Part shown: one piece after another, positions 8,526-17,762 of the stretch | Layout of the letters: the number at the start of each line of letters is the position of its first letter | Numbering within the stretch: position 1 is the stretch's first letter | NCBI GenBank assembly: GCA_001423545.1 | Contig: LMOK01000002.1 | Location: 1,116,001-1,180,000 of the forward strand | DNA: 64,000 bases | Reading direction: 5' to 3' | Source of the DNA: Orlajensenia sp001423545 | GTDB lineage: Bacteria > Actinomycetota > Actinomycetes > Actinomycetales > Microbacteriaceae | The notes under the pieces: generated by a model | What the model was told of the DNA's origin: nothing | Databases searched by the model: none | The model's input: the letters and a program-made list of their open reading frames with translations, nothing else | Made by a program: the position numbers and the translations under genes

Positions 8526-9218
8526 TCACACGAAGTGGTTCGCGCGCTCCAGGTCCTCGGCGAAGTCGATCTCGACAGCGTAGAGGTCGGTGATGTCGAC
8601 GGGCTCGACCAGGATGCGCTCCTTCTCGATCGCGAGCTCCAGGCCGCGCTCGAAGTAGTCCTGGTCGTTCACCTTGGTGAGGTGGCGGATGAAGGTGGCC
8701 TTGTCCGCGCTCGAGATGTAGTTGATGCCCACGGCCTCGCCGAGTCCGCCCTTGACGGTCTTGGAGAGCTCCTTGATGTAGCCCTCGGCGCTCATCGTGT
8801 ACTTGACCTCTTCGTCGGAGACCTTGGAGTGGTTCACGGTGACGAAGGACTGGTCGCGCGCGATCATCTCGGCGGCACGGTCGAGAACGGTGGGGTCGAA
8901 GACCACGTCGCCGTTCATCCAGAGCACGCCACCGGCCTGCGATGCCTGGAGGGCACGCAGCAGGCTCTTCGAGGTGTTGGTCTGGTCGTACTGCTCGTTG
9001 TAGACGAACGCAGCGTCGGGGAAGGCCTCGATGATGTGCTCGAGCTTGTAGCCGACGACGATCGTGACCTTGGCGCTGCGGCCGAAGGCATGCTCGATGT
9101 TGTCGAACTGCTGCTTCATGATGGTGCGTCCGTCGCTGAGCTCGGTCAGCGGCTTCGGCAGGGAGCGGCCGAGACGGCTGCCCATGCCTGCGGCAAGAAT
9201 GACGACCTGGGTGGTCAT
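8526..9218 (-). CDS. NTP_transferase family nucleotidyltransferase (LicC-like, phospho-alcohol cytidylyltransferase)
   Basis: The 230-residue protein has the nucleotidyltransferase signature VVILAAGMGSRLG followed by PKPLTEL, and the metal-binding aspartate in LWMNGDVVFDP. The order and size match LicC-like phosphocholine or inositol-1-phosphate cytidylyltransferases more than the large sugar-phosphate enzymes. A GAGGAGATC ribosome site sits just before the ATG. Its neighbours include a CDP-alcohol phosphatidyltransferase and a CDP-glycerol-type transferase, so making a CDP-activated alcohol is a reasonable inference. The substrate is not proven. Two 11-base direct repeats lie about 60-80 bases upstream. 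Confidence 0.75.
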   Translation of the reverse strand: MTTQVVILAAGMGSRLGRSLPKPLTELSDGRTIMKQQFDNIEHAFGRSAKVTIVVGYKLEHIIEAFPDAAFVYNEQYDQTNTSKSLLRALQASQAGGVLWMNGDVVFDPTVLDRAAEMIARDQSFVTVNHSKVSDEEVKYTMSAEGYIKELSKTVKGGLGEAVGINYISSADKATFIRHLTKVNDQDYFERGLELAIEKERILVEPVDITDLYAVEIDFAEDLERANHFV

Positions 9219-9278
9219 AGTGATCTCCTCGATGGAATTCGGGTCGACCGTACGTTTCATGAACATCCACCATCGGAC

Positions 9279-9300
9279 GTTCACCCACGGTTCACCCACA
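9279..9300 (-). promoter_or_regulatory. Tandem 11-base direct repeat, MtrA-box-like
   Basis: Two adjacent copies, GTTCACCCACG and GTTCACCCACA, are spaced exactly 11 bases apart, one helical turn. MtrA, an actinobacterial cell-wall response regulator, is known to bind direct repeats of GTTAC/GTTCACC-like half-sites at this spacing. The site lies between the nucleotidyltransferase and the ABC ATPase genes, which diverge. The regulator assignment is inference. Confidence 0.4.
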
Positions 9301-9471
9301 CGTGTATGTGAAGACACGCCTTCATGCCCGGTTCACCTTATCGTGCCGGGTCGGTCGGGGGCCAGACACGGGGGACGGCGTGCCTCGATTGTGACCTGCT
9401 GCTGAGCGTATTCACAGGGACGGGCGTCATCTGCCGTTCGGCTGTCGCAGGGGAGTTGGTAGGTTTGCTCC

Positions 9472-11472
9472 GTGAGTTCTGCGCAGCGATTCCCAGACCC
9501 GCACGACCAGGGGGAGATGGCCGAAGAGGCCTCGATCGAGGGCGCTTCCGCGACGGAGGATTCGGCGTACACCGCACGTTCTCGGGGGACAGCGACGGAG
9601 ACCCCGTCGGTACCGGATGCCGGTTCCGATGCGGCATCCGACGCCCCGGCTGCTCCTGCCAAGCCCGCGGCACGCAAGCCGGCCGCTCGCCGACCCGCCG
9701 CTCGCAAGCCGGCGGCGTCGAGAAAGCCGGCGGAGACGTCAGCTGCGGTGGACGCAGATGCGTCATCCGAGGCTGAGGTGACGAGCGAGAGCGCGGCCAC
9801 GGCCCCCGCCGCCTCCGCGGTCAAGCGACCGACCCCCGCTCGGAAGACGACCACGCCCCGCAAGCCGGCAGCGAAGACCGCCGGCGCGAGCGCCACGACA
9901 GCGAAGACGACGTCCGCCGCGCCGAAGAGCCCGGCAACGGCGAAGACTCCCGCAGCGAAGACGACCGCCGCGGCGAAGACGCCGCGGGCGACCCCCGCGC
10001 GCTCGACGAGCACGCCGGCACGAGCCGCGGCTGCCGCCAAGGCCGCAGCCGCGAAGGCTGCCGAGGCCGCAGCCGCCGAGACGACGGAAGCGGCGACCGC
10101 TGCTTCTGCGAACGACACGACGGGGAGCGCCGCAACGCCCGCGGCGAAGGCTGCGACCCCGCCCCGCAAGCGCCCTGTGCGCGCCCCCAAGGCTCCGCCG
10201 GCCATCGTCAAGGCCGCGCCGACGGTCGCCGCCGCCGAGGTCGTGCGCGATACGGCCACGGCCGAGCCGCGGCATCCGTCGACGATGCAGAAGGATGCCG
10301 CAGGCACCCCGGTCGATGCTGCAGCAACCACAGCCCCCGAGCGCGAAGCACCATCCGCCCCCACGGAGACCGAGCCGGCGACCGCGCCGGAGCCGGAGAC
10401 CGCGCCGGTGACGGAGCCGGAGACCGCAGATGAGACCGCCGTCATCGAGGCCTCGGAGGCCGAGTTCCCCACGGACGACGACCTGGTGGCCATCGGTCTC
10501 GTCGACGCCCCTCCGGCCGAGCTGACGGTCGAGGACACCGCTGCGGCGGTCGCCGAGCTCGAGCTCATCGAAGAGCTCACGATCGAGCAGATCGATGAGG
10601 ACGAAGCCGAAGCCGAGGCCGAGGCCGCAGCCGCCGCTGCGAAGGCCGCGGCCCGCAAGAAGCGTGCGACCCGCAAGCTGCCCACCGCGACGAAGGCGCC
10701 GCCGGCATCCGCCCCCGCCGTACTCACCATCTCGGGACTTGCCAAGAGCTACGGTGCGACGCAGGCCGTCGCCGGCATCGACCTCGAAGTGCGCACAGGA
10801 TCGTTCTACGGGATCGTCGGCCCCAACGGCGCCGGAAAGACCACGACCCTGTCGATGGTCACCGGACTGCTGCGGCCGGATGCCGGAACGGTCGTCGTGC
10901 ACGACGTCGACGTCTGGAAGGAACCGGAAAAGGCCAAGCGCATGACCGGCGTGCTGCCCGACAGGCTGCGCCTGTTCGACAGGCTCACCGGAGCCCAGCT
11001 GCTGTACTACTCCGGCGTGCTGCGCGGGCTCGACGCTCAGACCGTGCGCACGCGCTCGGCCGATCTCGTCTCAGCCTTCGGGCTGGAGGAGGCCATCAAC
11101 CGCCTCGTCGCCGACTACTCCGCCGGAATGACGAAGAAGATCGCCCTCGCCTGCGCCATGATCCACTCGCCCCGCCTGCTGGTGCTCGACGAGCCGTTCG
11201 AGGCGGTCGACCCCGTGTCGGCGGCCAACCTCATCGAGATCCTGCAGCGCTACGTCGCCGCGGGCGGCACGGTCGTGCTCTCGAGCCACGGCATGGACCT
11301 CATCGAGCGCGTCTGCGACAGCGTCGCCATCATCGTGCAGGGCAAGGTGCTGGCAGCCGGAACCCTCGACGAGGTGCGCGACGGCGAGCGACTCGAGGAC
11401 CGGTTCGTCGAACTGGCCGGCGGCCGCAAGGTAGCAGAGGGGATGGAATGGTTGCACAGCTTCTCGGACTGA
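9472..11472 (+). CDS. ABC transporter ATPase with a long Ala/Lys/Pro/Thr-rich N-terminal extension
   Basis: The 666-residue protein has two parts. Residues 1 to about 415 are low-complexity, first with KPAARKPAARRPA-type repeats like histone H1 tails, then an acidic Glu/Thr/Pro stretch, then another basic AAARKKRATRK patch. Residues 417 to the end form a normal ABC domain: Walker A GPNGAGKTTTL, signature YSAGMTKK and Walker B LLVLDEPFEAVD. The message is probably leaderless (TAGGTT six bases before GTG). The next gene, a permease, overlaps by 25 bases. Basic and acidic tracts could tether the transporter to DNA or polymer, or could be a spacer; this is inference. Confidence 0.85.
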   Translation: MSSAQRFPDPHDQGEMAEEASIEGASATEDSAYTARSRGTATETPSVPDAGSDAASDAPAAPAKPAARKPAARRPAARKPAASRKPAETSAAVDADASSEAEVTSESAATAPAASAVKRPTPARKTTTPRKPAAKTAGASATTAKTTSAAPKSPATAKTPAAKTTAAAKTPRATPARSTSTPARAAAAAKAAAAKAAEAAAAETTEAATAASANDTTGSAATPAAKAATPPRKRPVRAPKAPPAIVKAAPTVAAAEVVRDTATAEPRHPSTMQKDAAGTPVDAAATTAPEREAPSAPTETEPATAPEPETAPVTEPETADETAVIEASEAEFPTDDDLVAIGLVDAPPAELTVEDTAAAVAELELIEELTIEQIDEDEAEAEAEAAAAAAKAAARKKRATRKLPTATKAPPASAPAVLTISGLAKSYGATQAVAGIDLEVRTGSFYGIVGPNGAGKTTTLSMVTGLLRPDAGTVVVHDVDVWKEPEKAKRMTGVLPDRLRLFDRLTGAQLLYYSGVLRGLDAQTVRTRSADLVSAFGLEEAINRLVADYSAGMTKKIALACAMIHSPRLLVLDEPFEAVDPVSAANLIEILQRYVAAGGTVVLSSHGMDLIERVCDSVAIIVQGKVLAAGTLDEVRDGERLEDRFVELAGGRKVAEGMEWLHSFSD

Positions 11473-13022
11473 AGGTCCGGCTCTTCGGCAACCTGTTCCG
11501 CCGCGGCCCCTGGCAGATCGTCGGCATCATCGTCGGACTGATCTACGGCCTGGGCATCGCGGTCTTCCTGATGGCACTGCTCATCGGCCTGCGCTTCGCG
11601 CCCGACGTCGAGTTCCTGCGCGACGGCATCGTTCTCGTGGGATCGATCGTCACCGTCGGGTTCATCGTGGTCCCGCTGTTCATGGGCTCGGATGACTCCC
11701 TCGATCCCCGGCGGTTCTCGCTGTTCGGCATGCGCAACCGCGACCTCTCGTTCGGACTCGCGTTGTCAGCCTTCGTCGGCATCCCGGCCCTCGTCCTGGC
11801 GATCACGCTCGTCGGTTTCGTCGTCACCTGGACGCGCGGCTTCGGTGAGGCCGTGGTCGCGCTGATCGCCGCAGTGCTCGTGCTCGCCACGTGCATCATG
11901 CTCGCCCGCGTCTCGACCTCGCTCGCCAGCCTCTTCCTCGCCACCCGCCGCGCCCGCGAGGTCAGCGGCGTGCTCGGCGTGCTCGTGCTCGTGCTCATCT
12001 CGCCGATCATCGTGCTGCTCGCCCAGGTCGACTGGGCGACCTCCGGTCGGGGTCTCGTACGCGAGGTCAGCGCCATCCTCTCGTGGACGCCCCTCGGTGC
12101 GATGTGGGCCATTCCGGGCGACGCGGCCGCCGGCGAGTGGGGAGCATCCGTTCTGAAGCTCCTCATCGCCCTCGCCACGCTCTGGCTGATCTGGCTGGCG
12201 TGGCAGGCTCTCGTGGCGAAGACCCTGGTCACCCCGGGCCGTCAGACCCAGTCGCACGCCTACCACGGCCTCGGCTGGTTCGACAAGATGCTGCCGGGGG
12301 CCACCGGCGCCGTCGCCGCCCGCTCGCTGACCTACTGGATCAGGGACGCCAGGTACTGGGTGTCGCTCATCATGATCCCGGTGCTGCCGGTACTGCTCGT
12401 CGTGCCGCTCGCGGCGGTTCAGGTGCCCACAGGGGTGCTGGCCCTGCTGCCGGTGCCGGTCATGTGCATCTTCCTCGGTTGGACCGTGCACAACGACGTC
12501 GCCTACGACTCCACGGCCGTCTGGCTGCACGTGGCATCGGGCGTCAGCGGCTTCGCCGATCGCATCGGCCGGCTCGTGCCCGCGTTCTTCCTGTCGATCC
12601 CGCTCATCGCCCTCGGCACGATCGTGAGCATGCTGCTGTACCGCGACTGGAGCGTGCTGCCGTCGTTCATCGGGGTCTGCGCGAGCCTGTTCCTGGTGGG
12701 ACTCGGATGCTCCAGCTACACCTCGGCGCGCTTCCCGTACCCGGTTCCCAAGCCCGGCGCCAGCCCGTTCGCCCAGCCGCAGTCCTCGGGCACGGCCGCA
12801 GCGACCGTGCAGTCGCTGACCTTCCTGGTGGCACTGGTGCTCACGCTGCCTGCCCTCGTCTTCGGCTACCTCGCCCTGTTCGTCGACCCGGCGTGGCACA
12901 TCGCCACGCTCATCGAGGGCGTCGGTGTCGGCCTGATCGCACTCGTGCTCGGCGTCGTCTGGGGGGCGCACACGTTCACCAAGCGCGGCCCCGAGATCCT
13001 GGCCTCGGCGATCCGCGCGTAG
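11448..13022 (+). CDS. Large ABC-2 type multi-span permease, partner of the extended ATPase
   Basis: The 524-residue protein is strongly hydrophobic, with about twelve transmembrane segments and short charged loops (for example ARRAREVSGV near residue 165 and TPGRQTQSHAYHGLGWFDKM near residue 270). It begins inside the 3' end of the ATPase gene, so the two form one transporter. No substrate motif is recognisable. It could be an exporter or a lipid/peptide transporter. Codon usage matches the surrounding core genes. Confidence 0.8.
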   Translation: MVAQLLGLKVRLFGNLFRRGPWQIVGIIVGLIYGLGIAVFLMALLIGLRFAPDVEFLRDGIVLVGSIVTVGFIVVPLFMGSDDSLDPRRFSLFGMRNRDLSFGLALSAFVGIPALVLAITLVGFVVTWTRGFGEAVVALIAAVLVLATCIMLARVSTSLASLFLATRRAREVSGVLGVLVLVLISPIIVLLAQVDWATSGRGLVREVSAILSWTPLGAMWAIPGDAAAGEWGASVLKLLIALATLWLIWLAWQALVAKTLVTPGRQTQSHAYHGLGWFDKMLPGATGAVAARSLTYWIRDARYWVSLIMIPVLPVLLVVPLAAVQVPTGVLALLPVPVMCIFLGWTVHNDVAYDSTAVWLHVASGVSGFADRIGRLVPAFFLSIPLIALGTIVSMLLYRDWSVLPSFIGVCASLFLVGLGCSSYTSARFPYPVPKPGASPFAQPQSSGTAAATVQSLTFLVALVLTLPALVFGYLALFVDPAWHIATLIEGVGVGLIALVLGVVWGAHTFTKRGPEILASAIRA

Positions 13023-13094
13023 CGTTCGCCTCGACGACCTCGGCGCGGCATCCGACCCCGCCGATGCCCGCTCGAGCGTTCTACACTGGAACCC

Positions 13095-13382
13095 ATGAGC
13101 GAAACCTTCCGTGCGAGCATCGCCGACCCGGGTCAGCCCGGAGGCGGCACGTCCACCCTCGACCGCGAGCTCGAGGAACTGCTCGAGCAGGAGTCGATCG
13201 AACCCGGCGACCACGAGCGCTTCTCGCACTACGTGAAGAAGGAGAAGATCCTCGAGTCCGCCCTCTCGGGCAAGCCGGTCAAGGCTCTCTGCGGCAAGAA
13301 GTGGACGCCGGGGCGCGACCCCGAGAAGTTCCCGGTGTGCCCCACCTGCAAGGAGATCTACGAGAAGCTGAAGGCCGAGTAG
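13095..13382 (+). CDS. DUF3039 domain protein
   Basis: This 95-residue protein is the compact actinobacterial DUF3039 family. It contains HYVKKEKILESAL, a GKPVKALCGKKWTPGRDP stretch, and paired cysteines in CPTCKEIYEKL that could bind zinc with the upstream cysteine. The function is unknown. TACACT lies seven bases before the ATG, suggesting a leaderless message. The gene is followed by a hairpin shared with the convergent pncB gene. Confidence 0.85.
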   Translation: MSETFRASIADPGQPGGGTSTLDRELEELLEQESIEPGDHERFSHYVKKEKILESALSGKPVKALCGKKWTPGRDPEKFPVCPTCKEIYEKLKAE

Positions 13383-13397
13383 AGCGTCTGACGCACC

Positions 13398-13421
13398 CAG
13401 CGGCCACTGCGGCGGCCGCTG
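13398..13421. terminator. Bidirectional hairpin between DUF3039 and pncB
   Basis: CAGCGGCC pairs with GGCCGCTG around an eight-base loop, between two convergent genes, and could end both transcripts. Confidence 0.55.
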
Positions 13422-13424
13422 CTC

Positions 13425-14747
13425 CTACTTGTAGACGGTGGGAATCGCCGCTTCGCCGGCACCCAGCCGGAACGCCTCGATCGGGAGCTCCTGCATCACC
13501 GCGGCACGGTGCTCGCGTGCGGCCTTCGTGCCCGCGACGCCGAGGAAGGCGGGATCAGCGACCCCGTCGCGCATGAGGGTCGCCTGCAGCGGGCGCTCCC
13601 GCGACTCGTCCTGGACGCCTTCGGGCTCGCCGTCGGGTCCGTCGCCGAGGTAGACGATCTCCTCGCGGGCCGTGCGCGTCGAGTCGATGCGCCGCACGGC
13701 GGTCTTGCGGCCGCCGACGCTCACCTTCTGGGCACTGGACTTCGCGACCGACACCCACTCGTGGTCGTCACCGCGGCGGGCGACCAGCTTGTAGACCATG
13801 CCGGCCGTGGGGGACCCGGAGCCCGTGGCGACCGAGGTGCCGACCCCGTAGGCGTCGACGGGGGAGCCCGAGAGGGCGCCGATGAGGTACTCGTCGAGGT
13901 CGCTGGTCACGGTGATCTTCGTGTTGACGGCGCCGAGGCTGTCGAGTTGCTCGCGAACGGATGCCACGACCGACGGCAGATCGCCCGAGTCGATGCGCAC
14001 GGCTCCGAGGCCGGTGCCTGCGACGCGCACGGCCGTCTCGACGCCCTTCTCGACGTCGTAGGTGTCGACGAGCAGCGTCGTGCCGGCGCCGAGGGCATCG
14101 ACCTGTGCCCTGAAGGCGTCCTCCTCGGTGTCGTGCAGCAGCGTGAAGGAGTGCGCCGCGGTTCCCATCGTCGGTACGCCCCACGTGCGACCGGCCTCGA
14201 GGTTGCTGGTCGCACCGAATCCGGCGATGTAGGCGGCGCGCGCCGTGGCCACGGCCGCGTACTCGTTCGTGCGACGCGAACCCATCTCGGCGAGAGGGCG
14301 GCCGAGCGCGACCGACACCATGCGGGCGGCAGCACTGGCCACGGCGGAGTCCGAGTTCAGGATGCTGAGGATGAGGGTCTCGAGGATGACGCCCTCGGCG
14401 AAGGTCGCGTTCACGATCACCAGCGGCGAGCCCGGGAAGTACGCCTCGCCCTCGCGGTAGCCCCAGATGGTGCCGCTGAACCTGTAGTTCGCCAGCCAGT
14501 CGAGGGTCGACGGATGCACCACGTCGGCGGCGCGCAGCCAGCCGAGCTCGGCATCCGTGAACCGGAATCGGCCGATCGCCTCGAGGAGCCTGCCGGTGCC
14601 GGCAACGACCCCGTAGCGGCGTCCTGCCGGCAGGCGGCGCGCGAAGGCCTCGAACATCGACTCGCGATGAGCCGTGCCGTTCCGAAGAGCGGCGTCGAGC
14701 ATGGTGAGTTCATAGCGGTCCGTGAGGAGCGCAGAGGAGCTGGTCAC
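13425..14747 (-). CDS. pncB: Nicotinate phosphoribosyltransferase
   Basis: The 440-residue enzyme converts nicotinate and PRPP to nicotinate mononucleotide in NAD salvage. The family region TMGTAAHSFTLLHDTEED holds the histidine that is phosphorylated during catalysis. VRIDSGDLPSVV near the middle and ELTMLDAALRNG at the N-terminus are standard. Length matches the short bacterial class. It diverges from murI, and the 39-base spacer must hold both promoters or starts. It is cytosolic and probably constitutive. Confidence 0.93.
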   Translation of the reverse strand: MTSSSALLTDRYELTMLDAALRNGTAHRESMFEAFARRLPAGRRYGVVAGTGRLLEAIGRFRFTDAELGWLRAADVVHPSTLDWLANYRFSGTIWGYREGEAYFPGSPLVIVNATFAEGVILETLILSILNSDSAVASAAARMVSVALGRPLAEMGSRRTNEYAAVATARAAYIAGFGATSNLEAGRTWGVPTMGTAAHSFTLLHDTEEDAFRAQVDALGAGTTLLVDTYDVEKGVETAVRVAGTGLGAVRIDSGDLPSVVASVREQLDSLGAVNTKITVTSDLDEYLIGALSGSPVDAYGVGTSVATGSGSPTAGMVYKLVARRGDDHEWVSVAKSSAQKVSVGGRKTAVRRIDSTRTAREEIVYLGDGPDGEPEGVQDESRERPLQATLMRDGVADPAFLGVAGTKAAREHRAAVMQELPIEAFRLGAGEAAIPTVYK

Positions 14748-14786
14748 GAAAGATCACCCTATCCCGCACGACTAAGCTTGCACGTC

Positions 14787-15605
14787 GTGACGGATGCGCC
14801 GATTGGAATCTTCGACTCCGGCGTGGGCGGCCTCACGGTGGCCCGCGCAGTGAAGGACGCCCTGCCCAACGAGTCGATCCTCTACATCGGCGATCTCGAG
14901 CACTCGCCGTACGGCCCCAAGAAGATCGCCGACGTGCGCGGCTACGCCCTCGACGTTCTCGACGATCTGGTGGACCAGGGCGTGAAGATGCTCGTGATCG
15001 CCTGCAACACCGCATCCGCCGCCATGCTCCGCGATGCCCGCGAGCGCTACAGCGTGCCCGTGGTCGAGGTCATCCAGCCGGCAGTGCGCCGCGCGGTGGC
15101 CGCGACGCAGAACCGCCGCGTCGGCGTCATCGGCACCGAGGGCACCATCAACTCGCGCGCCTACGAGGACGCCTTCGCCGCGGCGCCCGAACTGCAGTTG
15201 TTCACGGCCGCGTGCCCGCGCTTCGTTGAGTTCGTCGAGTCGGGCGTCACGACCGGTGCCGAGGTGCTGGCCGTGGCCGAGGAGTACCTCGCTCCGCTGC
15301 GGGAGGCCGACATCGACACCCTGGTGCTCGGATGCACCCACTACCCGTTCCTGCGCGGCGCCATCTCCTACGTCATGGGCGAGAAGGTGACCCTGGTCTC
15401 GAGCGACACCGAGACGGCCAACGACGTCTACCGCGTGCTGGTCTCCCAGCAGCTCGAGCGCACGGCGAGCACCCCGCCCAGCTACCACTACGAGGCGACC
15501 GGACCGAGCGTCAGCGCCTTCCTCGACCTGGCCCACCGCCTCATCGGCCGCGACATCGACGCCGTCGATCTCGTGCAGACCGGCACCATGCACATCATCC
15601 GCTGA
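14787..15605 (+). CDS. murI: Glutamate racemase
   Basis: The 272-residue enzyme makes D-glutamate for peptidoglycan. Hallmarks are IGIFDSGVGGLTVARA at the N-terminus, the catalytic cysteine in IACNTAS and the second in LGCTHYPF. The GTG start (MTDAPIGIFDSG) gives the normal length, with TAAGCT eight bases upstream. It is followed by rph and rdgB in the same direction, a murI-rph-rdgB order common in actinobacteria. Confidence 0.95.
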   Translation: MTDAPIGIFDSGVGGLTVARAVKDALPNESILYIGDLEHSPYGPKKIADVRGYALDVLDDLVDQGVKMLVIACNTASAAMLRDARERYSVPVVEVIQPAVRRAVAATQNRRVGVIGTEGTINSRAYEDAFAAAPELQLFTAACPRFVEFVESGVTTGAEVLAVAEEYLAPLREADIDTLVLGCTHYPFLRGAISYVMGEKVTLVSSDTETANDVYRVLVSQQLERTASTPPSYHYEATGPSVSAFLDLAHRLIGRDIDAVDLVQTGTMHIIR

Positions 15606-15668
15606 GAGGCCTGACGAGGCTCCCGCCTCGCCTGCCGCATCCGTTCCACCCAGAGACAGGAATCCACC

Positions 15669-16430
15669 GTGACAGACCTCATCCGCGTCGACGGCCGCGC
15701 CGCCGACGACCTGCGCCCCATCACCATCGAACGCGGCTGGAGCGACCAGGCAGAAGGCAGCGCGCTCATCTCGTTCGGACGCACCAAGGTGCTCTGCACG
15801 GCCTCGTTCACCAACGGCGTTCCGCGCTGGATGGCCGGCAAGGGCAAGGGCTGGGTCACGGCCGAGTACTCGATGCTGCCGCGCTCGACGAACAGCCGCA
15901 TGGACCGCGAGTCCGTGAAGGGGCGGATCGGCGGGCGCACGCACGAGATCAGCCGCCTGATCGGCCGGAGCCTCCGCGCCGTCGTCGACATGAAGGCCCT
16001 CGGCGAGAACACCCTCGTCATCGACTGCGACGTGCTGCAGGCCGATGGCGGCACGCGCACGGCCGCGATCACCGGCGCCTACGTGGCCATGGTCGACGCC
16101 ATCGAGTGGGGTCGCCAGCACAAGTTCATCGGCCAGAAGGCCAAGCCGCTCATCGACAGCGTCTCGGCCGTCTCGGTCGGAATCATCGACGGCACCCCCA
16201 TGCTCGACCTCGCCTACACCGAGGACGTGCGTGCCGAGACCGACATGAACATCGTCGTCACCGGACGCGGGCTCTTCGTCGAGGTGCAGGGAACAGCGGA
16301 GGGAGCCCCGTTCGACCGGCGCGAGCTCGACGCCCTGCTCGACCTCGGGGTCGCCGGCGGCGCCACGCTGCGGGACCTGCAGACCGCAGCCCTCGCGCCC
16401 GTCGGCGACGCGGCATCCGTCACCGCCTGA
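15669..16430 (+). CDS. rph: Ribonuclease PH
   Basis: The 253-residue enzyme trims tRNA 3' ends by phosphorolysis. The N-terminal motif is RVDGRAADDLRPI, and the phosphate-binding and active-site region includes TEYSMLPRSTNSR, GRSLRAVVD and CDVLQADGGTRTA. It starts at GTG after an AGACAGGAATCC ribosome site. The stop overlaps the rdgB start (TGATG), indicating coupling. Confidence 0.95.
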   Translation: MTDLIRVDGRAADDLRPITIERGWSDQAEGSALISFGRTKVLCTASFTNGVPRWMAGKGKGWVTAEYSMLPRSTNSRMDRESVKGRIGGRTHEISRLIGRSLRAVVDMKALGENTLVIDCDVLQADGGTRTAAITGAYVAMVDAIEWGRQHKFIGQKAKPLIDSVSAVSVGIIDGTPMLDLAYTEDVRAETDMNIVVTGRGLFVEVQGTAEGAPFDRRELDALLDLGVAGGATLRDLQTAALAPVGDAASVTA

Positions 16431-17032
16431 TGGCACTCGAGGTGGTGCTGGCCACGCACAACCAGCACAAGGTCGAGGAGTTCCAGCGCATCCTCGGTGC
16501 CGCCATGCCGTCGATCACCGTCGTGGCCTACGACGGACCCGAGCCCGTCGAGGACGGCGTGAGCTTCGCCGAGAACGCCCTCATCAAGGCGCGCGCCGCA
16601 GCAGCCCACACGGGACTCGTGGCCCTCGCCGACGACTCGGGCATCTGCGTCGACATCCTGGGAGGTGCGCCCGGGATCTTCTCGGCGCGCTGGGCCGGTG
16701 GCCGCGACGCCACCGAGAACCTCGAGCTGCTGCTCGCGCAGTTGAGCGACATCGCCGATCCGCATCGCGCGGCGCACTTCACCTGTGCGATCGCGATCGT
16801 GGCTCCGGATGCCGCAGGGCGGTCGGGCTTCGAGGAGGTGGCGTCGGGCGAGTGGGCGGGCCGGCTGGCCTCTGCGGCATCCGGTGTCCACGGCTTCGGC
16901 TACGACCCGATCTTCGTGCCGGACGGCCACGACGTGAGTGCCGCCGAGTTGGCGCCCGAGGTGAAGAACGCCGAGAGCCACCGGGCCCGGGCGTTCACCG
17001 CCGCCATCCCCATCCTGCAGCGCCTGGTCTAG
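16430..17032 (+). CDS. rdgB: dITP/XTP pyrophosphatase
   Basis: The 200-residue Ham1/RdgB protein hydrolyses non-canonical purine triphosphates (ITP, dITP, XTP) to keep them out of nucleic acids. It shows LATHNQHKVEEF at the N-terminus, the metal residues in ALADDSGICVD, GAPGIFSARWAG, and GFGYDPIFVP. The start ATG overlaps the rph stop. Size and motifs are normal. Confidence 0.95.
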   Translation: MALEVVLATHNQHKVEEFQRILGAAMPSITVVAYDGPEPVEDGVSFAENALIKARAAAAHTGLVALADDSGICVDILGGAPGIFSARWAGGRDATENLELLLAQLSDIADPHRAAHFTCAIAIVAPDAAGRSGFEEVASGEWAGRLASAASGVHGFGYDPIFVPDGHDVSAAELAPEVKNAESHRARAFTAAIPILQRLV

Positions 17033-17081
17033 CTCACACGCGGCTCGCTACCATGAGGCATCCCCAGCAAAGGAGCGCCTC

Positions 17082-17672
17082 GTGGGCACGGTGGTCATGT
17101 ACGGCTCGGTGTCGGTCGACGGCTTCATCGCGGACGAGAACGATCAGCCCGGGCCTCTGTTCGACTGGCTGCTCACCGGTGACGTGCCCTTGGACGACAG
17201 CGGGGTCCTCAAGGTGTCGCAGGCGTCCTACGACCACATCCGGGCCTACTGGGACAGCATCGGGGTGACGATCGCCGGCCGCCACGTCTTCGACCTGACG
17301 GACGGTTGGGACGGGAAGCCTCCGAGCGGGATCGACCACGTGGTGGTCGTGACGCACCGCCCGGCGCCCGAGGGCTGGGACCCGGAGGCCCCGTTCCACT
17401 TCGTCGCCGGCATCGAGGCGGCCGTGGCCCGGGCGCAGGAGCTCGCCGGTGACCGCGTCGTCGAGGTCGCCGCCGGTGACGTCGGTGGCCAGGCGCTGGC
17501 CGCGGGACTCGTCGACGAGGTGCGCATGGACCTCGTCCCCGTCGTGTTCGGGTCGGGCAAGCGCTACTTCGGGTCGGTGGACGCGCAGCATCTGCTGGAG
17601 GGCCCCGACGAGGTGGTCCAGGGCACCGGGGTGCTTCACCTGCGCTATCGGGTGCGCCGTCCACCGCTCTGA
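17082..17672 (+). CDS. RibD C-terminal/dihydrofolate reductase-like protein
   Basis: The 196-residue protein begins YGSVSVDGFIADEND, the usual start of the RibD-C reductase family, and ends with LVDEVRMDLVPVVFGSGKRYF, which is also family-typical. These proteins bind NAD(P)H and are often uncharacterised reductases. The GTG start has an AAAGGAG ribosome site 8 bases upstream. The gene stands alone after rdgB, so no pathway is suggested. Confidence 0.85.
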   Translation: MGTVVMYGSVSVDGFIADENDQPGPLFDWLLTGDVPLDDSGVLKVSQASYDHIRAYWDSIGVTIAGRHVFDLTDGWDGKPPSGIDHVVVVTHRPAPEGWDPEAPFHFVAGIEAAVARAQELAGDRVVEVAAGDVGGQALAAGLVDEVRMDLVPVVFGSGKRYFGSVDAQHLLEGPDEVVQGTGVLHLRYRVRRPPL

Positions 17673-17762
17673 ACGGGAGTAGCTGATAACGATTCCCGGA
17701 GTCGTTCCCAACTGCGCGGATGGGGCCGTTCGGACGGAATTCCGGCCTACCCTTGAAGGGAC

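Noticed and set aside
9333..10745. 470-residue minus-strand Ala/Ser/Val-rich open frame
   Set aside because: It is the antisense shadow of the Ala/Lys/Pro-rich extension of the ABC ATPase and has no domain.
11766..13229. 487-residue minus-strand open frame
   Set aside because: It is an antisense shadow of the permease and DUF3039 genes, full of Arg/Asp/Glu/Gly with no motif.
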